From the NCBI GenBank assembly GCA_030430565.1, contig JAUIKS010000018.1, positions 186,001-250,000 on the forward strand: a stretch of DNA of 64,000 nt. Reading direction: 5' to 3'. Each line of letters starts with the position of its first letter. Position 1 is the stretch's first letter. This DNA comes from Polyangia bacterium (GTDB taxonomy: Bacteria; Myxococcota_A; Polyangia; Nannocystales; Nannocystaceae). Both the position numbers and the translations under genes were made by a program. Below the pieces are notes generated by a model. The model searched no databases and was not told the origin of the DNA. It was given only the letters and a program-made list of their open reading frames with translations. This document shows, piece by piece, positions 25,335 to 36,201 of the stretch.

Positions 25335-26747
25335 ATGGTTGCGACCGACAAGAAGACGGAGTTCTCGGATGTGCTCGTGCTCCTCCCCGGGTTGATGGGG
25401 AGCGTCCTCGAGCGCGACGGTCGGGTTCTCTGGGGCACGTCGAAGCGGCACATCCTGCGGGTGCTGTGGCGACGCGGCGCGCCGATCAAGGAGTTGCTGT
25501 TGCAGCGCGACTCGCCGGAGGACGAGCCGGTCGATGACATCGTCGCGACGCGGCTGATCGACGATGTCCAGATCATCCCGGGGTGGTGGAAGATCGACGG
25601 CTACTCGGGGATCCGCGCGGCGCTGCAGAAGCGCCTGACCGTCACGCCAGGTAAGAACTACTTCGAGTTCCCCTACGACTGGCGCCGCGACATCCGCTCG
25701 ACCAGCAAGCGCCTGCGCCGGCTCGCGCTGCGCTGGCTCGAGGACTGGCGCGAGAGTTCGGGGAACAAGGACGCGCAGCTGGTGCTGATCGGTCACTCGA
25801 TGGGCGGGCTGGTCTCGCGCTACTTCCTCGAGTGCCTGGGCGGCCGCGACTACACGCGCTCGCTGTTCACGCTGGGCACGCCGCACCGCGGCGCGGTCGC
25901 CTCGTACGCCCGGCTCGTCAACGGCTTCACGCTCAAGCTCGGGCCGCTGCGCTTCGACCTGGCAGAGTTCGCGCGCTCGGTCACCTCGGCGTATCAGCTC
26001 TCGGCGGTCTGGCCGAGCCTGGACATGGGCGACGGCACGCTGCGGCGCTTCGCGGAGGTCACGGGCCTGCCCCACGTCGACACCGCGCGGGCCAAGGACG
26101 CGCTCGCGTTTCACCGCGAGATCGCGGCGCGCTTCATCGGCCCCGGCGGGGCGCTGCGGCGCGTCGATCACGGCTACAAGCTCGTGCCGATCGTCGGCAC
26201 GCGGCAGAAGACCTACGCCTCCGCGGTGCTGCGCGACGGCGAGATCACGCAGCTGAACACGCTGGGCGGCAAGGAGGTCGACGGCGACGGCACGGTCTCG
26301 CGGCTGTCGGCGACGCCCTGGGAGATGTCGCAGGACGGCGACGAGGTGTTCGTAGCGACCAAGCACGCGGCGCTGCAGAACTCGGAGGCCGTGCAGCACC
26401 ACATCGACGGCGTGCTCTCCAACGTGGGCCTCGATCTGCTCAGCGCGTTTGACGAGCCGGTCACGCTGGGCCTCGAGATCGAGGACATCTTCAGCGTGGG
26501 CGAGCCGGTCTCGCTGACGCTGACGCCCTCCGAGGACCCTGGGCCGCTGGACATCGAGCTCGTGTCGCAAGCCGACGGCGAGGTGGTCCACCACAGCACG
26601 GTCGGGGGCTCCAAGCTCGCCGACGCGATCGAGCTCCCGCCGCTCGCCGAGGGGGTCTACCGGGTGCGCGTGCGCGGGGGCGACGGCGTCTCGCCGGTCG
26701 AGGACCTGTTCACCGTGTTCGACACGGCGGCGGACGAGGCCGGCTGA
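25335..26747 (+). CDS. LCAT/PGAP1-like alpha/beta hydrolase (lipase or acyltransferase)
   Basis: 470 residues. Lecithin:cholesterol acyltransferase-like fold: VLVLLPGLMGSVL at the N-terminus (oxyanion region), YFEFPYDWRRD, nucleophile Ser155 in LIGHSMGGLVSR, LFTLGTPHRG, Asp in GKEVDGDGTVS and His in ATKHAAL near residue 345. This fits the triad order Ser-Asp-His. A C-terminal beta-sandwich-like domain (from about 375) follows. No signal peptide, so intracellular or exported by another way. ATG 25335 has AGGAGAGG upstream. Likely phospholipid or wax-ester acyl chemistry; substrate not shown by sequence. Confidence 0.85.
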   Translation: MVATDKKTEFSDVLVLLPGLMGSVLERDGRVLWGTSKRHILRVLWRRGAPIKELLLQRDSPEDEPVDDIVATRLIDDVQIIPGWWKIDGYSGIRAALQKRLTVTPGKNYFEFPYDWRRDIRSTSKRLRRLALRWLEDWRESSGNKDAQLVLIGHSMGGLVSRYFLECLGGRDYTRSLFTLGTPHRGAVASYARLVNGFTLKLGPLRFDLAEFARSVTSAYQLSAVWPSLDMGDGTLRRFAEVTGLPHVDTARAKDALAFHREIAARFIGPGGALRRVDHGYKLVPIVGTRQKTYASAVLRDGEITQLNTLGGKEVDGDGTVSRLSATPWEMSQDGDEVFVATKHAALQNSEAVQHHIDGVLSNVGLDLLSAFDEPVTLGLEIEDIFSVGEPVSLTLTPSEDPGPLDIELVSQADGEVVHHSTVGGSKLADAIELPPLAEGVYRVRVRGGDGVSPVEDLFTVFDTAADEAG

Positions 26748-26753
26748 GGCTCG

Positions 26754-28652
26754 TCACGCCGCCGCGCCCTCGACGGTCTCGTCGGCGCGCTTGATCAGGT
26801 GCCCCAGGTGCCAGTTGAACAGCTGCACGCGCTGCTGCGACGCGTAGAGGTTGTCGACGCTGAGCACCGAGACGACGGTCGCCATGACCACGCTCATCAC
26901 CGAGCTGGCGAGCAGCACGACGTAGGCGGCCGCGGGGTTCAGCGAGATCGCGCGGGGGACGACGATCATCGCGTCGTCGCGGAACGCGTAGCTCGCCGGG
27001 ACGAGGCCGGCGAGCTCGAGCGCGAGCGGCAGCAGGATAGCGAGCACGAGCAGCGCGAGCAGCAGCGGCCGCCGGCGTCGCTCGATGAAGACGAAGTAGG
27101 CGGTCGCGTTGATCGCGACGAAGGCCGGCATCGCGATCAGCGGTCCGAACAGGCCGGCGCTCGCGGTCAGCGCGAGCGTCGAGCACACGAAGGGCGCGAG
27201 CAGCCGCCGCCGGGGGTCGCGGCTGCGCCCGACCCAGCGCGAGAGCGCGGCGGCGAGGCCCGCGAACACGTACAGCGCGATGATCCAGCCGGGCTCGTGG
27301 ACGCCGGCCCACAGGAACACCGGGACGTAGAGGAACAGGCTGAGGTAGACGCCGGCCGCGACGCTCGAGACCCGGCGCAGCTGGTCCTCGATGGTCTGGT
27401 TGAGCGCGGCGGCGACCGCCGGCGGCTCGGAGGCGGGTGGCTTTACGAGCAGGCGGAGCATCGTCTCGAGCGCCTGCTTGTTGTCCGGCTCGAGCGCGAG
27501 GGCGCGGCCCAGCTCGCTCATGGCGACGCGGCGCTGGGCGAGCTCGTCGCCCGCCTCGTCGGCGCCGTCGAGCGCCCGGTCGGCGGCGGCGCTCGCCCGC
27601 GCGGCGTGCTCGCCCGCGAGGCGACGGCGCAGCTCGCTGTCGCGCTGCCCGTCGAGGAAGGCGTCGACCGCGTCGTGGAGCGCGCGCGCGCTGGGGTAGC
27701 GGCGCGTGAGGTCAGGGCTCGTGGCGCGCTGGCAGATCGCGTCGAGCTCCGGCGCGACCTCAGCGTCCGGGGCGCGCGTCGAGGGGCGCGCGTCCGCGCC
27801 CTCGACGGTCGAGCGGATCCGCTCCGAGAAGCTGCCGACGCCGTGCAGCGGCGCGCCGGCGAGGAGCTCGAAGAGGATCGCCCCGAGCGCGTAGACGTCG
27901 GTGGAGGGGCGCGCGCGCTGATCTGTCTGCAGGAGCACCTCGGGCGCGATGTAGCCGGGCGTGCCCATGAGCGCGCTGCGCGGCGTGAGCGAGGCGCGCT
28001 CGCCCTCCGCGGTCGCGCGCGGGCTCGGGCTCGGCTGCGGGCGCGCCTCGCCGCGCTCATCGGGCGCGTCGCCTCGCTTGGCGATGCCCCAGTCGAGCAC
28101 GTAGACCTCCCCGTAGTCGCCGAGCATGATGTTCGCCGGCTTGAGGTCGCGGTGCAGCACGCCGCGCTCGTGGGCGAAGTCGATCGCGAGGCAGACCTGC
28201 GCGAAGGCGCTCAGCAGGCGGCGACGCGAGAAGCTCTCAGCTGTCTGCCCGGCCAGGATGTCCTCGAGCGTGACGCCGCGGACCCGCTTCATGGAGAAGT
28301 AGACGCCGCCGCGCTCGTCGACGCCGAGGTCGTAGACGGGCACGATCGAGGGGTGCTCGAGCTGGCCCTGGATGCGGGCCTCACGGATGAAGCGCGCGCG
28401 GTTCTCCGGCTGCGTCTGGGCCTCGGCCTGCACGCGCTTGAGCGCGACGCTGCGGCCGATCTGCAGATCCTCGTAGAGGAACACCGCGCCCATGCCTCCC
28501 TCGCCGAGCAGCTCCCCGCGGCGGTAGCGGGACGGGAAGTCGAGCGGCGTGACGGCCTCGGCGTCGGCCCTGAGCTCGGCCTCCGCGACGCTCGCGCGCG
28601 ACCGCGCGCGCAGGGTCGCGCCCGCGGACTCCGGCTTTTCGTTCGTAGCCAT
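26754..28652 (-). CDS. Ser/Thr protein kinase with C-terminal membrane helices
   Basis: 632 residues. PknB-type kinase domain at about 40-330: glycine loop GEGGMGAVF, catalytic Lys in VALKRV, VLHRDLKPANIML, and LDWGIAKR (DWG instead of DFG, often seen in myxobacterial kinases), GTPGYIAPEVLL. A helical segment with TPR-like character follows (residues 345-415), then about six membrane helices (FLYVPVFLWAGV, IIALYVFAGLAAAL, LLALLVLAILLPLAL, YVVLLASSVMSVVMATVV). Membrane domain at the C-terminus, kinase in the cytoplasm. Start ATG at 28650-28652; an upstream ATG at 28691 would add 13 residues. Divergent from a lipoprotein gene. Confidence 0.9.
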   Translation of the reverse strand: MATNEKPESAGATLRARSRASVAEAELRADAEAVTPLDFPSRYRRGELLGEGGMGAVFLYEDLQIGRSVALKRVQAEAQTQPENRARFIREARIQGQLEHPSIVPVYDLGVDERGGVYFSMKRVRGVTLEDILAGQTAESFSRRRLLSAFAQVCLAIDFAHERGVLHRDLKPANIMLGDYGEVYVLDWGIAKRGDAPDERGEARPQPSPSPRATAEGERASLTPRSALMGTPGYIAPEVLLQTDQRARPSTDVYALGAILFELLAGAPLHGVGSFSERIRSTVEGADARPSTRAPDAEVAPELDAICQRATSPDLTRRYPSARALHDAVDAFLDGQRDSELRRRLAGEHAARASAAADRALDGADEAGDELAQRRVAMSELGRALALEPDNKQALETMLRLLVKPPASEPPAVAAALNQTIEDQLRRVSSVAAGVYLSLFLYVPVFLWAGVHEPGWIIALYVFAGLAAALSRWVGRSRDPRRRLLAPFVCSTLALTASAGLFGPLIAMPAFVAINATAYFVFIERRRRPLLLALLVLAILLPLALELAGLVPASYAFRDDAMIVVPRAISLNPAAAYVVLLASSVMSVVMATVVSVLSVDNLYASQQRVQLFNWHLGHLIKRADETVEGAAA

Positions 28653-28747
28653 GGCGCGAGTGTGCGCGCGGAGGCGACTGTAGGGCAACAACCGCGCCGA
28701 CGCGCGCGCGGTCGACCGCCTGGGGATCGTGTATTCTAGAGAACGCT

Positions 28748-29689
28748 GTGTATCGAGCTTCTCGTCGCGTGTTCTCGTTTTCGAATGGCGCCCGGACCGT
28801 CGCGCTCGCGCTCATCCTCCCCGCCGCGTCGGCGTGTCAGTCATCGGCCCCGGAGGAACCGAAGGGTGAGGCCGAGGCGGCGTCCGCTGCCTCGGCGCCC
28901 GCCGAGGGGGACGCGAAGTCGCCCGGCCTGCTCGGGCGCTGGCTGGGCGGCGGCGCCGAGGAGGAGGAGACCAAGCTCGAATTCGCCGAGCCGGCTCCGG
29001 GGCCGCGCGCGCCGACGGCCAAGGCGCTGCACGTCGACATCGGCAGGGCGAGCTACGAGGACGTCCAGCGCATCACCAAAGAGCACGGCTTCGAGTGCGA
29101 GGACACCTCGATCCGCGCCAAGATGAAGGCGATGCGCGAGGCCAAGATGGCCGAGGCCGAGGCGCGCGGCGAGGACGCGGTCACGAGCGCCTCGTGGGCC
29201 AAGCCGAGCAAGCGCGAGAAGAACCCGCAGGTGCGCTTCGCCTGCGTCCAGGTCCTGTCTACGCGGATCGGCGATCGCGAGCGCCCGATCTCCGCCGGGC
29301 GGCTGCTGTACATCTTCGACAGCGAGTCGCTGCCGGTCCGCCACGCGTCGTACCAGCGCATCCACAAGAACCAGGCGCGCGCGCTGGAGGATCTCAGCGA
29401 CGTCGTCGCGCACATGAAGTCGGTCTACGGCGAGCCGACGACCGTGCGCGAGCAGCTGCCGACGCCCGCGGAGGACGGGACCGTCGAGTTCCCGATGCTG
29501 AAGAACATCGAGTTCGAGTGGCGCTACAGCGATCTGCTCGTGAAGATCCAGGCGGTGCGCCTGGGCGGTGAGAAGGTCACGATCGGCGAGCGCGTGGAGG
29601 TCCCGATCGGCCTGCGACCCGACGCGCCGGCGATGGCGAAGCCCGACGCGGAGCCGGCTGCGGCGCCCGTCGAGGACACCCCGGGCTGA
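28748..29689 (+). CDS. Predicted lipoprotein, unknown function
   Basis: 313 residues. Signal peptide (TVALALILPAASAC) with lipid Cys, an Ala/Glu/Ser linker, and a folded part from about 95: ALHVDIGRASYEDVQRITKE, a helix rich in Ala/Glu/Lys, VRFACVQV, and FEWRYSDLLVKIQAVRLGG. The pattern (helix, then several beta strands) suggests a small solute- or protein-binding module, but I do not recognise the family. GTG start at 28748; TATTCT lies 16 bases upstream and could be a -10 element. Divergent from the kinase gene, so the two may share control. Confidence 0.7.
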   Translation: MYRASRRVFSFSNGARTVALALILPAASACQSSAPEEPKGEAEAASAASAPAEGDAKSPGLLGRWLGGGAEEEETKLEFAEPAPGPRAPTAKALHVDIGRASYEDVQRITKEHGFECEDTSIRAKMKAMREAKMAEAEARGEDAVTSASWAKPSKREKNPQVRFACVQVLSTRIGDRERPISAGRLLYIFDSESLPVRHASYQRIHKNQARALEDLSDVVAHMKSVYGEPTTVREQLPTPAEDGTVEFPMLKNIEFEWRYSDLLVKIQAVRLGGEKVTIGERVEVPIGLRPDAPAMAKPDAEPAAAPVEDTPG

Positions 29690-29730
29690 GCCCGCGCCAC
29701 CCCGTCAGCGACGCGGCGAGTCAACGGAGG

Positions 29731-29772
29731 AAGACGAGCGGGGCCGCCGGCGTCGCCGGGGCCCCGCGTCTT
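29731..29772. terminator. Bidirectional terminator-like hairpin
   Basis: Between two convergent genes. AGACGAGCGGGGCC pairs with GGCCCCGCGTCT, with a two-base bulge, and the loop itself (GCCGGCGTCGCCGG) can fold further. Short T-containing sequence (TCTTG) follows on the + strand. Position and symmetry fit a shared transcription terminator. Confidence 0.6.
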
Positions 29773-29793
29773 GTGCCCGTCGGGCGCGCGCGA

Positions 29794-31491
<1,698 letters not shown>

Positions 31492-31719
31492 TGAAATCTC
31501 CCCGGCTTCGATGTGCGGAACGCCGGTCCGGACAAAGTACCATTTCAGGACAGGTCTATGAAGACAGGTGCATACGGTCTGCATCAGCGCGCGGGCTCGT
31601 CAGCGCGCGCGCAGTGGGAGCAAAGCGAGGGGCGGCGCGCGCAGCTCTCTGCGCACCGCGCTGCGCACCTAGGCCGCGCCTGGTCAACTGGGGGCGCCCG
31701 GACCCAATGCGGCGTTTCG

Positions 31720-32559
31720 CTACGAGCGGCGGGCGCGCGGCCGCGAGCTCTCGAGACCGCCGAACCAAACGAAGAACCACACCCACGCCGCGTTGGCGAG
31801 CGCGAGCAGCAGCCAGCTCTTCAGCGCGACGTCGCGGCGTAGCGCGCGGTACGAGCTCAGCTCGAGGTGCAGGACCGGCGCGTCCGCGTGCGCCTGCAGC
31901 CCGTGCTGCGCGCCCGCCCACTTGATCGCGCGGCGGTAGTGAAGATCTTTGATCTCGAGCACGCCCTGCAGGGGACGCCCGTGGCGCTCCCACTCGGCAA
32001 AGGAGAAGCGCGCGGACGTGGTGCCCGCCCACAGCGGCACCGGGTCCTCGTGGGTCCAGCCGGGCGGGACGATCGGCACGAGCCGGTGGACGTTGGTCGA
32101 GTCGCCGCCGCCGCGCGGGTGATAGGTGACCGTGTACTCGGTGTAGAGATCGGGGCGGAGCGATCCGTCCGTGTAGTGGCGGTAGCCGACGCCGGCGCGC
32201 TCAGGCGCGCTCGCCACCGGGATGTCGCGGCGCTCCCCGCCGGTCAAGAGCGTGATGTACTCGGGGATCCAAAACGCCCCTGGCAGCAGGCTGAGGAGCA
32301 TCGCGAAGACGAGCGCGATGCCGAGGAAGGGGCCGGCGTCGACCTCGGGGTGGCGCGCGACGTAGCGGCGATCGACGACGCGCACGAAGCCGAAGAGCAG
32401 CAGCGCGAGGCCGACGAAGCCGACGAGCGTCCACAGCATCTCGAGGCGCGAGATGATCAGGTCGGCGAGGATGATCTGCGCGTTGACGATGAGCACGCCG
32501 AGCGCGAGCACCCGTCGCCGGGCGCGGCGGTCCTGCGCTGGATCGCGTTGAGGGTGCAT
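31720..32559 (-). CDS. Membrane protein with extracytoplasmic domain, unknown function
   Basis: 279 residues. Helices near the N-terminus (VLALGVLIVNAQIILADLII, LWTLVGFVGLALLLFGFV, LGIALVFAMLLSLLPGAFW), a ~130-residue extracytoplasmic region with YTVTYHPRGGGDS and VPLWAGTTSARFSFAEW, and a last helix (WLLLALANAAWVWFFVWF). No family recognised. The loop between the helices could be a small beta domain. ATG at 32557-32559. It stands alone on the minus strand after the globin-like gene's leader. Confidence 0.75.
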   Translation of the reverse strand: MHPQRDPAQDRRARRRVLALGVLIVNAQIILADLIISRLEMLWTLVGFVGLALLLFGFVRVVDRRYVARHPEVDAGPFLGIALVFAMLLSLLPGAFWIPEYITLLTGGERRDIPVASAPERAGVGYRHYTDGSLRPDLYTEYTVTYHPRGGGDSTNVHRLVPIVPPGWTHEDPVPLWAGTTSARFSFAEWERHGRPLQGVLEIKDLHYRRAIKWAGAQHGLQAHADAPVLHLELSSYRALRRDVALKSWLLLALANAAWVWFFVWFGGLESSRPRARRS

Positions 32560-32607
32560 GGGGGGCCCGAGGCCGCGCGAGCGATCGCGGCTGTCCGTTT
32601 GGACATT

Positions 32608-33183
32608 CTACCCGGAACCGCCGCGCGCGCGGAGGCGCCGTCGCATGCACACGCGGTGCCGCGCCGCGAGGCCGCGCGCCTGCTCCTCGCGCTGAATTGC
32701 GCGCAGCTCGGGGCCGAGCTCACCGGGCTCGAGCGGCGCGAAGCCGCGGCGGGCGTAGAGCGGCGCGTTCCAGGGCACGTCCCGGAATGTCGTCAGGGAC
32801 AGCTCCGTGAAGCCGCGCGCGCGCGCGATCGTGCAGACGTGCTCGAGCAGTCGGCCGCCGTGCCCTCGGCCGCCGTGCGCGGGCGCGACCGAGAGCTCCT
32901 CGAGGTGCGCGCGCCCGTCGACGACCGAGGTGACCGCGAAGCCGAGCGGGACCTCATCGGCGTCCGCGAGCACCCAGAGCGAGTCCTCCTCGCGGGCGCG
33001 CTGGAGTCGCGCGCGACTCATGGGCGGCGACTCGGCGATCGCGATGAGGTCGAGCGCGGGGTCGTGCGCGCCGCGGGCCGCGAGCTCGCGAAACCGCCCC
33101 GCGGCGCGCCGCTCGAGTCTACGGAGCGCCTCGAGCTCGTCGGGACCCGGGCGAGCGCGGCGGATGTGGACTCGTGGCGACAT
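32608..33183 (-). CDS. GNAT-family N-acetyltransferase
   Basis: 191 residues. GNAT fold shown by the acetyl-CoA motif VAPAHGGRGHGGRLLEHVCT (R/Q-x2-G-x-G/A), followed by FTELSLTTFRDVPWNAPLYA and RRGF, as in motif B. Substrate unknown; the N-terminal ~70 residues (LERRAAGRFRELAARG) look like those of amine or amino-acid acetyltransferases. Soluble, single gene, starts with ATG at 33181-33183. Divergent from the oligopeptidase B gene. Confidence 0.87.
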   Translation of the reverse strand: MSPRVHIRRARPGPDELEALRRLERRAAGRFRELAARGAHDPALDLIAIAESPPMSRARLQRAREEDSLWVLADADEVPLGFAVTSVVDGRAHLEELSVAPAHGGRGHGGRLLEHVCTIARARGFTELSLTTFRDVPWNAPLYARRGFAPLEPGELGPELRAIQREEQARGLAARHRVCMRRRLRARGGSG

Positions 33184-33281
33184 GATGGGCTGCGGCGGCG
33201 GGCGTAGAGCGGCGCGCGCCAGCCGGCGGAGGTCGTGATGTCGCTCGCGCCCGCGCGCCGCTTCGGGATACGATACTCGGG

Positions 33282-35603
33282 ATGCTCAAGCGCACAATAA
33301 CGCCGCGTCGCTCCCCTGCGCTGGTTCGACTCTCGAGGTCTGGAGCGCGCGCTGGGGGGGCGCTCGCGCCGCTGTGCGTGTGCGCGTTGTTGGCGGCCGC
33401 GTGCACGCAGCGCGGAGGTGAGCGCCCGCAGGAGCGATCCCCGGCCGCGAGCGAGCCGAGCGCGGCCGCCGACGCGAAGGCGAGCGCGCGCGCGCTCGCC
33501 GAGCTGCCGCGCCCCCCGGTCGCCGACGTGCGCCCCCACGAGGTGCCGTCGCCCCACGGCGCGCGCGTCGACAACTACTACTGGCTGCGGGACGACGAGC
33601 GCAAAGACCCCGACGTGCTCGCGTACCTCAAGGCTGAGAACGAGTACAAGGACGCCGTGCTCGCGCCCGTGCGCGCGCTCGAGGATCGGCTGTTCGACGA
33701 GATCGTCGGGCGGCTCAAGAAAGACGAGTCGTCGCCGCCGTACCGCGACCGCGGCTACTACTACTTCAAGCGCTACGAGCCGGGGAAGGAGTACCCGATC
33801 CGCACGCGGCGCGCGGGCTCGGTCGACGGCCCCGAGCAGCTCGTGCTCGACAGCAACGCGCTCGCCGAGGGCCGCGCGTACTTCTCCGTCGGCGACTGGG
33901 CGGTGAGCCCGGACAACAAGCTCGTCGCGTGGGCCGAGGACACCGTGGGGCGCCGGCAGTACACGCTGCGCTTCAAGAACCTCGAGACAGGCGAGCTGCT
34001 GCCCGACCAGATCCCGAACTGCAAGGCCTCGCTCGCCTGGTACGGCGACAGCGCGACGATCCTGTACATCGAGAAGGACCCAGTGACGCTGCTCGGCAAC
34101 CGGGTGAAGCAGCACGAGCTCGGCGCGCCGGTGAGCGAGGACCGGCTGATCCACGAGGAGAAAGACAGCAGCTTCTACCTCTCGGTCGACGAGACCGGCG
34201 ATCACGAGTACGTCACGCTGCACCTCAGCAGCACGGTCTCGGACGAGCTGCGCTACGCCCCCGCGGCGGATCCCGGCGCGGCCTTCCGCGTACTCTCGCC
34301 GCGCCAGCGCGACCACGAGTACGACGCCGATCACCTCGCCGGGCGCTGGGTCGTGCGGACCAACTGGGACGCCAAGAATTTTCGCCTGATGCAGGTCGCT
34401 GACGACAAGGTCGAGCTGGCCTCGCGCGCGGGCTGGCGCGAGCTCGTGCCGCACCGACCGGGCACGCTGCTGCGCGGCTTCGATCTGTTCAAGGGGCACC
34501 TCGTGCTCGCGGAGCGCGCCGAGGCGCTCGCGCGGATCCGGGTCGCGCCGTGGACCGCGGAGGGCGACGTGGGCGAGTTCTTCGTGATCGAGGGCGACGA
34601 CCCGGCCTACGCCGCCGAGCTCGACACCAACGCCGAGCAGGGCGCCGAGTGGTTGCGCTACTCGTACAACTCGCTGACGACGCCCGAGACGATCTACGAG
34701 ATCAACATGACGACCCGCGAGCGCCGGCTGCTCAAGCGCCAGCCCGTGCTCGGCGACTTCGACGAGAACAACTACAAGAGCGAGCGCGTGTGGGCGAACG
34801 CGCGGGACGGCGCGCGCGTGCCGGTCTCGCTGGTGTACCGCGTCGGGACGAAGCGCGACGGCGGCGCGCCGATGTACCAGTACGCCTACGGCTCGTACGG
34901 CTCCTCGGTCGACCCCTACTTCCGCTCCTACGCGCTCAGCCTGCTCGACCGCGGCTTCGTCTTCGCGATCGCGCACGTCCGCGGCGGGCAGGAGATGGGG
35001 CGGGAGTGGTACGAGGCCGGCAAGCTGCTGCGCAAGCGCAACACCTTCCGCGACTTCATCGACGTCACCGAGCACCTGGTCCGCGAGGGCTACGCCGCCG
35101 AGGACAAGGTCGCGGCGGGGGGCGGGAGCGCCGGCGGGCTGCTGATGGGCGCGATCGTCAACATGCGCCCCGAGCTGTACCGGGTCGTCGTCGCCGACGT
35201 GCCCTTCGTCGACGTGGTCACGACGATGCTCGACGAGTCGATCCCGCTGACGAGCAACGAGTTCGACGAGTGGGGCGACCCGCGCGAGAAGCGATTTTAC
35301 GACTACATGCTCGGCTACTCGCCCTACGACAACGTGCGCGCGCGCGAGTACCCGGCGATGCTGGTGACGACGGGTCTTTGGGACAGCCAGGTGCAGTACT
35401 TCGAGCCGGCGAAGTGGGTGGCGAAGCTGCGGGTGCACTGGCGGGGCGAGGCGCCGCTGCTGCTCCACACCAACATGGACGCCGGCCACGGCGGGCAGTC
35501 GGGGCGCTACCGTCGCTACCGCGAGCGCGCGCTGGAGTACGCCTTCATCCTCGAGCAGCTGGGGATGGCGGACACGGGCGCCGGCGCCGAGGCGAACGGC
35601 TGA
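33282..35603 (+). CDS. Oligopeptidase B-like prolyl oligopeptidase (lipoprotein)
   Basis: 773 residues. Seven-bladed propeller (DNYYWLRDDERKDPDVLAYL near the start) and an S9A catalytic domain with Ser616 (GGGSAGGLL), Asp701 (GLWDSQVQY) and His736 (DAGHGGQ). The 85- and 35-residue spacing of the triad matches oligopeptidase B. A signal peptide with a lipobox-like end (LCVCALLAAAC) suggests export, in contrast to cytoplasmic enterobacterial OpdB. Expected to cut short peptides after basic residues. Full length; no adjacent functional partner. Confidence 0.92.
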   Translation: MLKRTITPRRSPALVRLSRSGARAGGALAPLCVCALLAAACTQRGGERPQERSPAASEPSAAADAKASARALAELPRPPVADVRPHEVPSPHGARVDNYYWLRDDERKDPDVLAYLKAENEYKDAVLAPVRALEDRLFDEIVGRLKKDESSPPYRDRGYYYFKRYEPGKEYPIRTRRAGSVDGPEQLVLDSNALAEGRAYFSVGDWAVSPDNKLVAWAEDTVGRRQYTLRFKNLETGELLPDQIPNCKASLAWYGDSATILYIEKDPVTLLGNRVKQHELGAPVSEDRLIHEEKDSSFYLSVDETGDHEYVTLHLSSTVSDELRYAPAADPGAAFRVLSPRQRDHEYDADHLAGRWVVRTNWDAKNFRLMQVADDKVELASRAGWRELVPHRPGTLLRGFDLFKGHLVLAERAEALARIRVAPWTAEGDVGEFFVIEGDDPAYAAELDTNAEQGAEWLRYSYNSLTTPETIYEINMTTRERRLLKRQPVLGDFDENNYKSERVWANARDGARVPVSLVYRVGTKRDGGAPMYQYAYGSYGSSVDPYFRSYALSLLDRGFVFAIAHVRGGQEMGREWYEAGKLLRKRNTFRDFIDVTEHLVREGYAAEDKVAAGGGSAGGLLMGAIVNMRPELYRVVVADVPFVDVVTTMLDESIPLTSNEFDEWGDPREKRFYDYMLGYSPYDNVRAREYPAMLVTTGLWDSQVQYFEPAKWVAKLRVHWRGEAPLLLHTNMDAGHGGQSGRYRRYRERALEYAFILEQLGMADTGAGAEANG

Positions 35604-35606
35604 GCG

Positions 35607-36149
35607 TCACGAGCCCGGGCAGGTCAGCGTCGGCTGACAGCCTGCGAGCACGTTGGTGGTCCCAAGGGACAGGGGGGGCTGCTCATCCTCCGGCGTCCCG
35701 ACGTGGCACGCGGCGGCGCCAGGGCCCCAGCACTGGCAATGAGTCCACAGGACCAGGTCCTGCGGCTGCGGGACGTAGTCGCAGCGCCAGTTCGTCTCCA
35801 AGACCTCTCCAGAGAACAGCGACTCGCAGATCGTCGAGACGCTGCCGTCATTGTGGATGGCGAAGGTGCGTCGGTGCGGCGCGGTGTGATCTCCCGAGAC
35901 GTTGAACTCGACGGTGTAGAGCCCAGGGCGCCGCTCGTTGAGGGCCTCGGTGAGGCAGGGGAGCGGCGTGTGCATCGCGGTGTCGGAGCCGCGCTCGTCC
36001 TCGCACTGCGGCGTCAGCTCGGGCTCGCACTCCAGCAGCTCGTCAAAGGGAGTGAGCGGCGCCGCCTCGCCCGTGGTGTCGGTGTCGCCGGACTCCGGGC
36101 TGCAGGCGAGCAGCGCGGCCGTCGCCGCGGTGAGCCAATACGCGCGCAT
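35607..36149 (-). CDS. Predicted lipoprotein, unknown function
   Basis: 180 residues. Signal peptide with lipobox (TAATAALLACSPE), Thr/Asp linker, and a Cys-rich globular part (LECEPELTPQCEDERG, CLTEALNERRPGLY, ICESLFSG, CHVGTPEDE, CQPTLTCPGS). Eight or more Cys suggest disulfides. No family recognised. Start at 36147-36149. It converges with the oligopeptidase gene, 3 bases apart. Confidence 0.7.
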   Translation of the reverse strand: MRAYWLTAATAALLACSPESGDTDTTGEAAPLTPFDELLECEPELTPQCEDERGSDTAMHTPLPCLTEALNERRPGLYTVEFNVSGDHTAPHRRTFAIHNDGSVSTICESLFSGEVLETNWRCDYVPQPQDLVLWTHCQCWGPGAAACHVGTPEDEQPPLSLGTTNVLAGCQPTLTCPGS

Positions 36150-36181
36150 CGGCGAGGATCGTAGCACGCGGCGCGCTCGCG

Positions 36182-36190
36182 TTTTTTTTT
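36182..36190. repeat. T9 homopolymer in an intergenic gap
   Basis: Nine T in a row between the SRPBCC gene (ending 36202) and the lipoprotein gene (starting 36149). Rare in DNA this GC-rich. As T-tract it could close a terminator read on the + strand, where no gene ends; on the minus strand it is an A-tract upstream of the lipoprotein start, possibly an UP-like element. Confidence 0.45.
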
Positions 36191-36201
36191 GAACTGGCGG
36201 G

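Noticed and set aside
26710..28739. Long open frames opposite the Ser/Thr kinase
   Set aside because: Arg/Glu/Gln/Val-rich antisense frames are expected in high-GC DNA; the minus-strand product has all kinase motifs.
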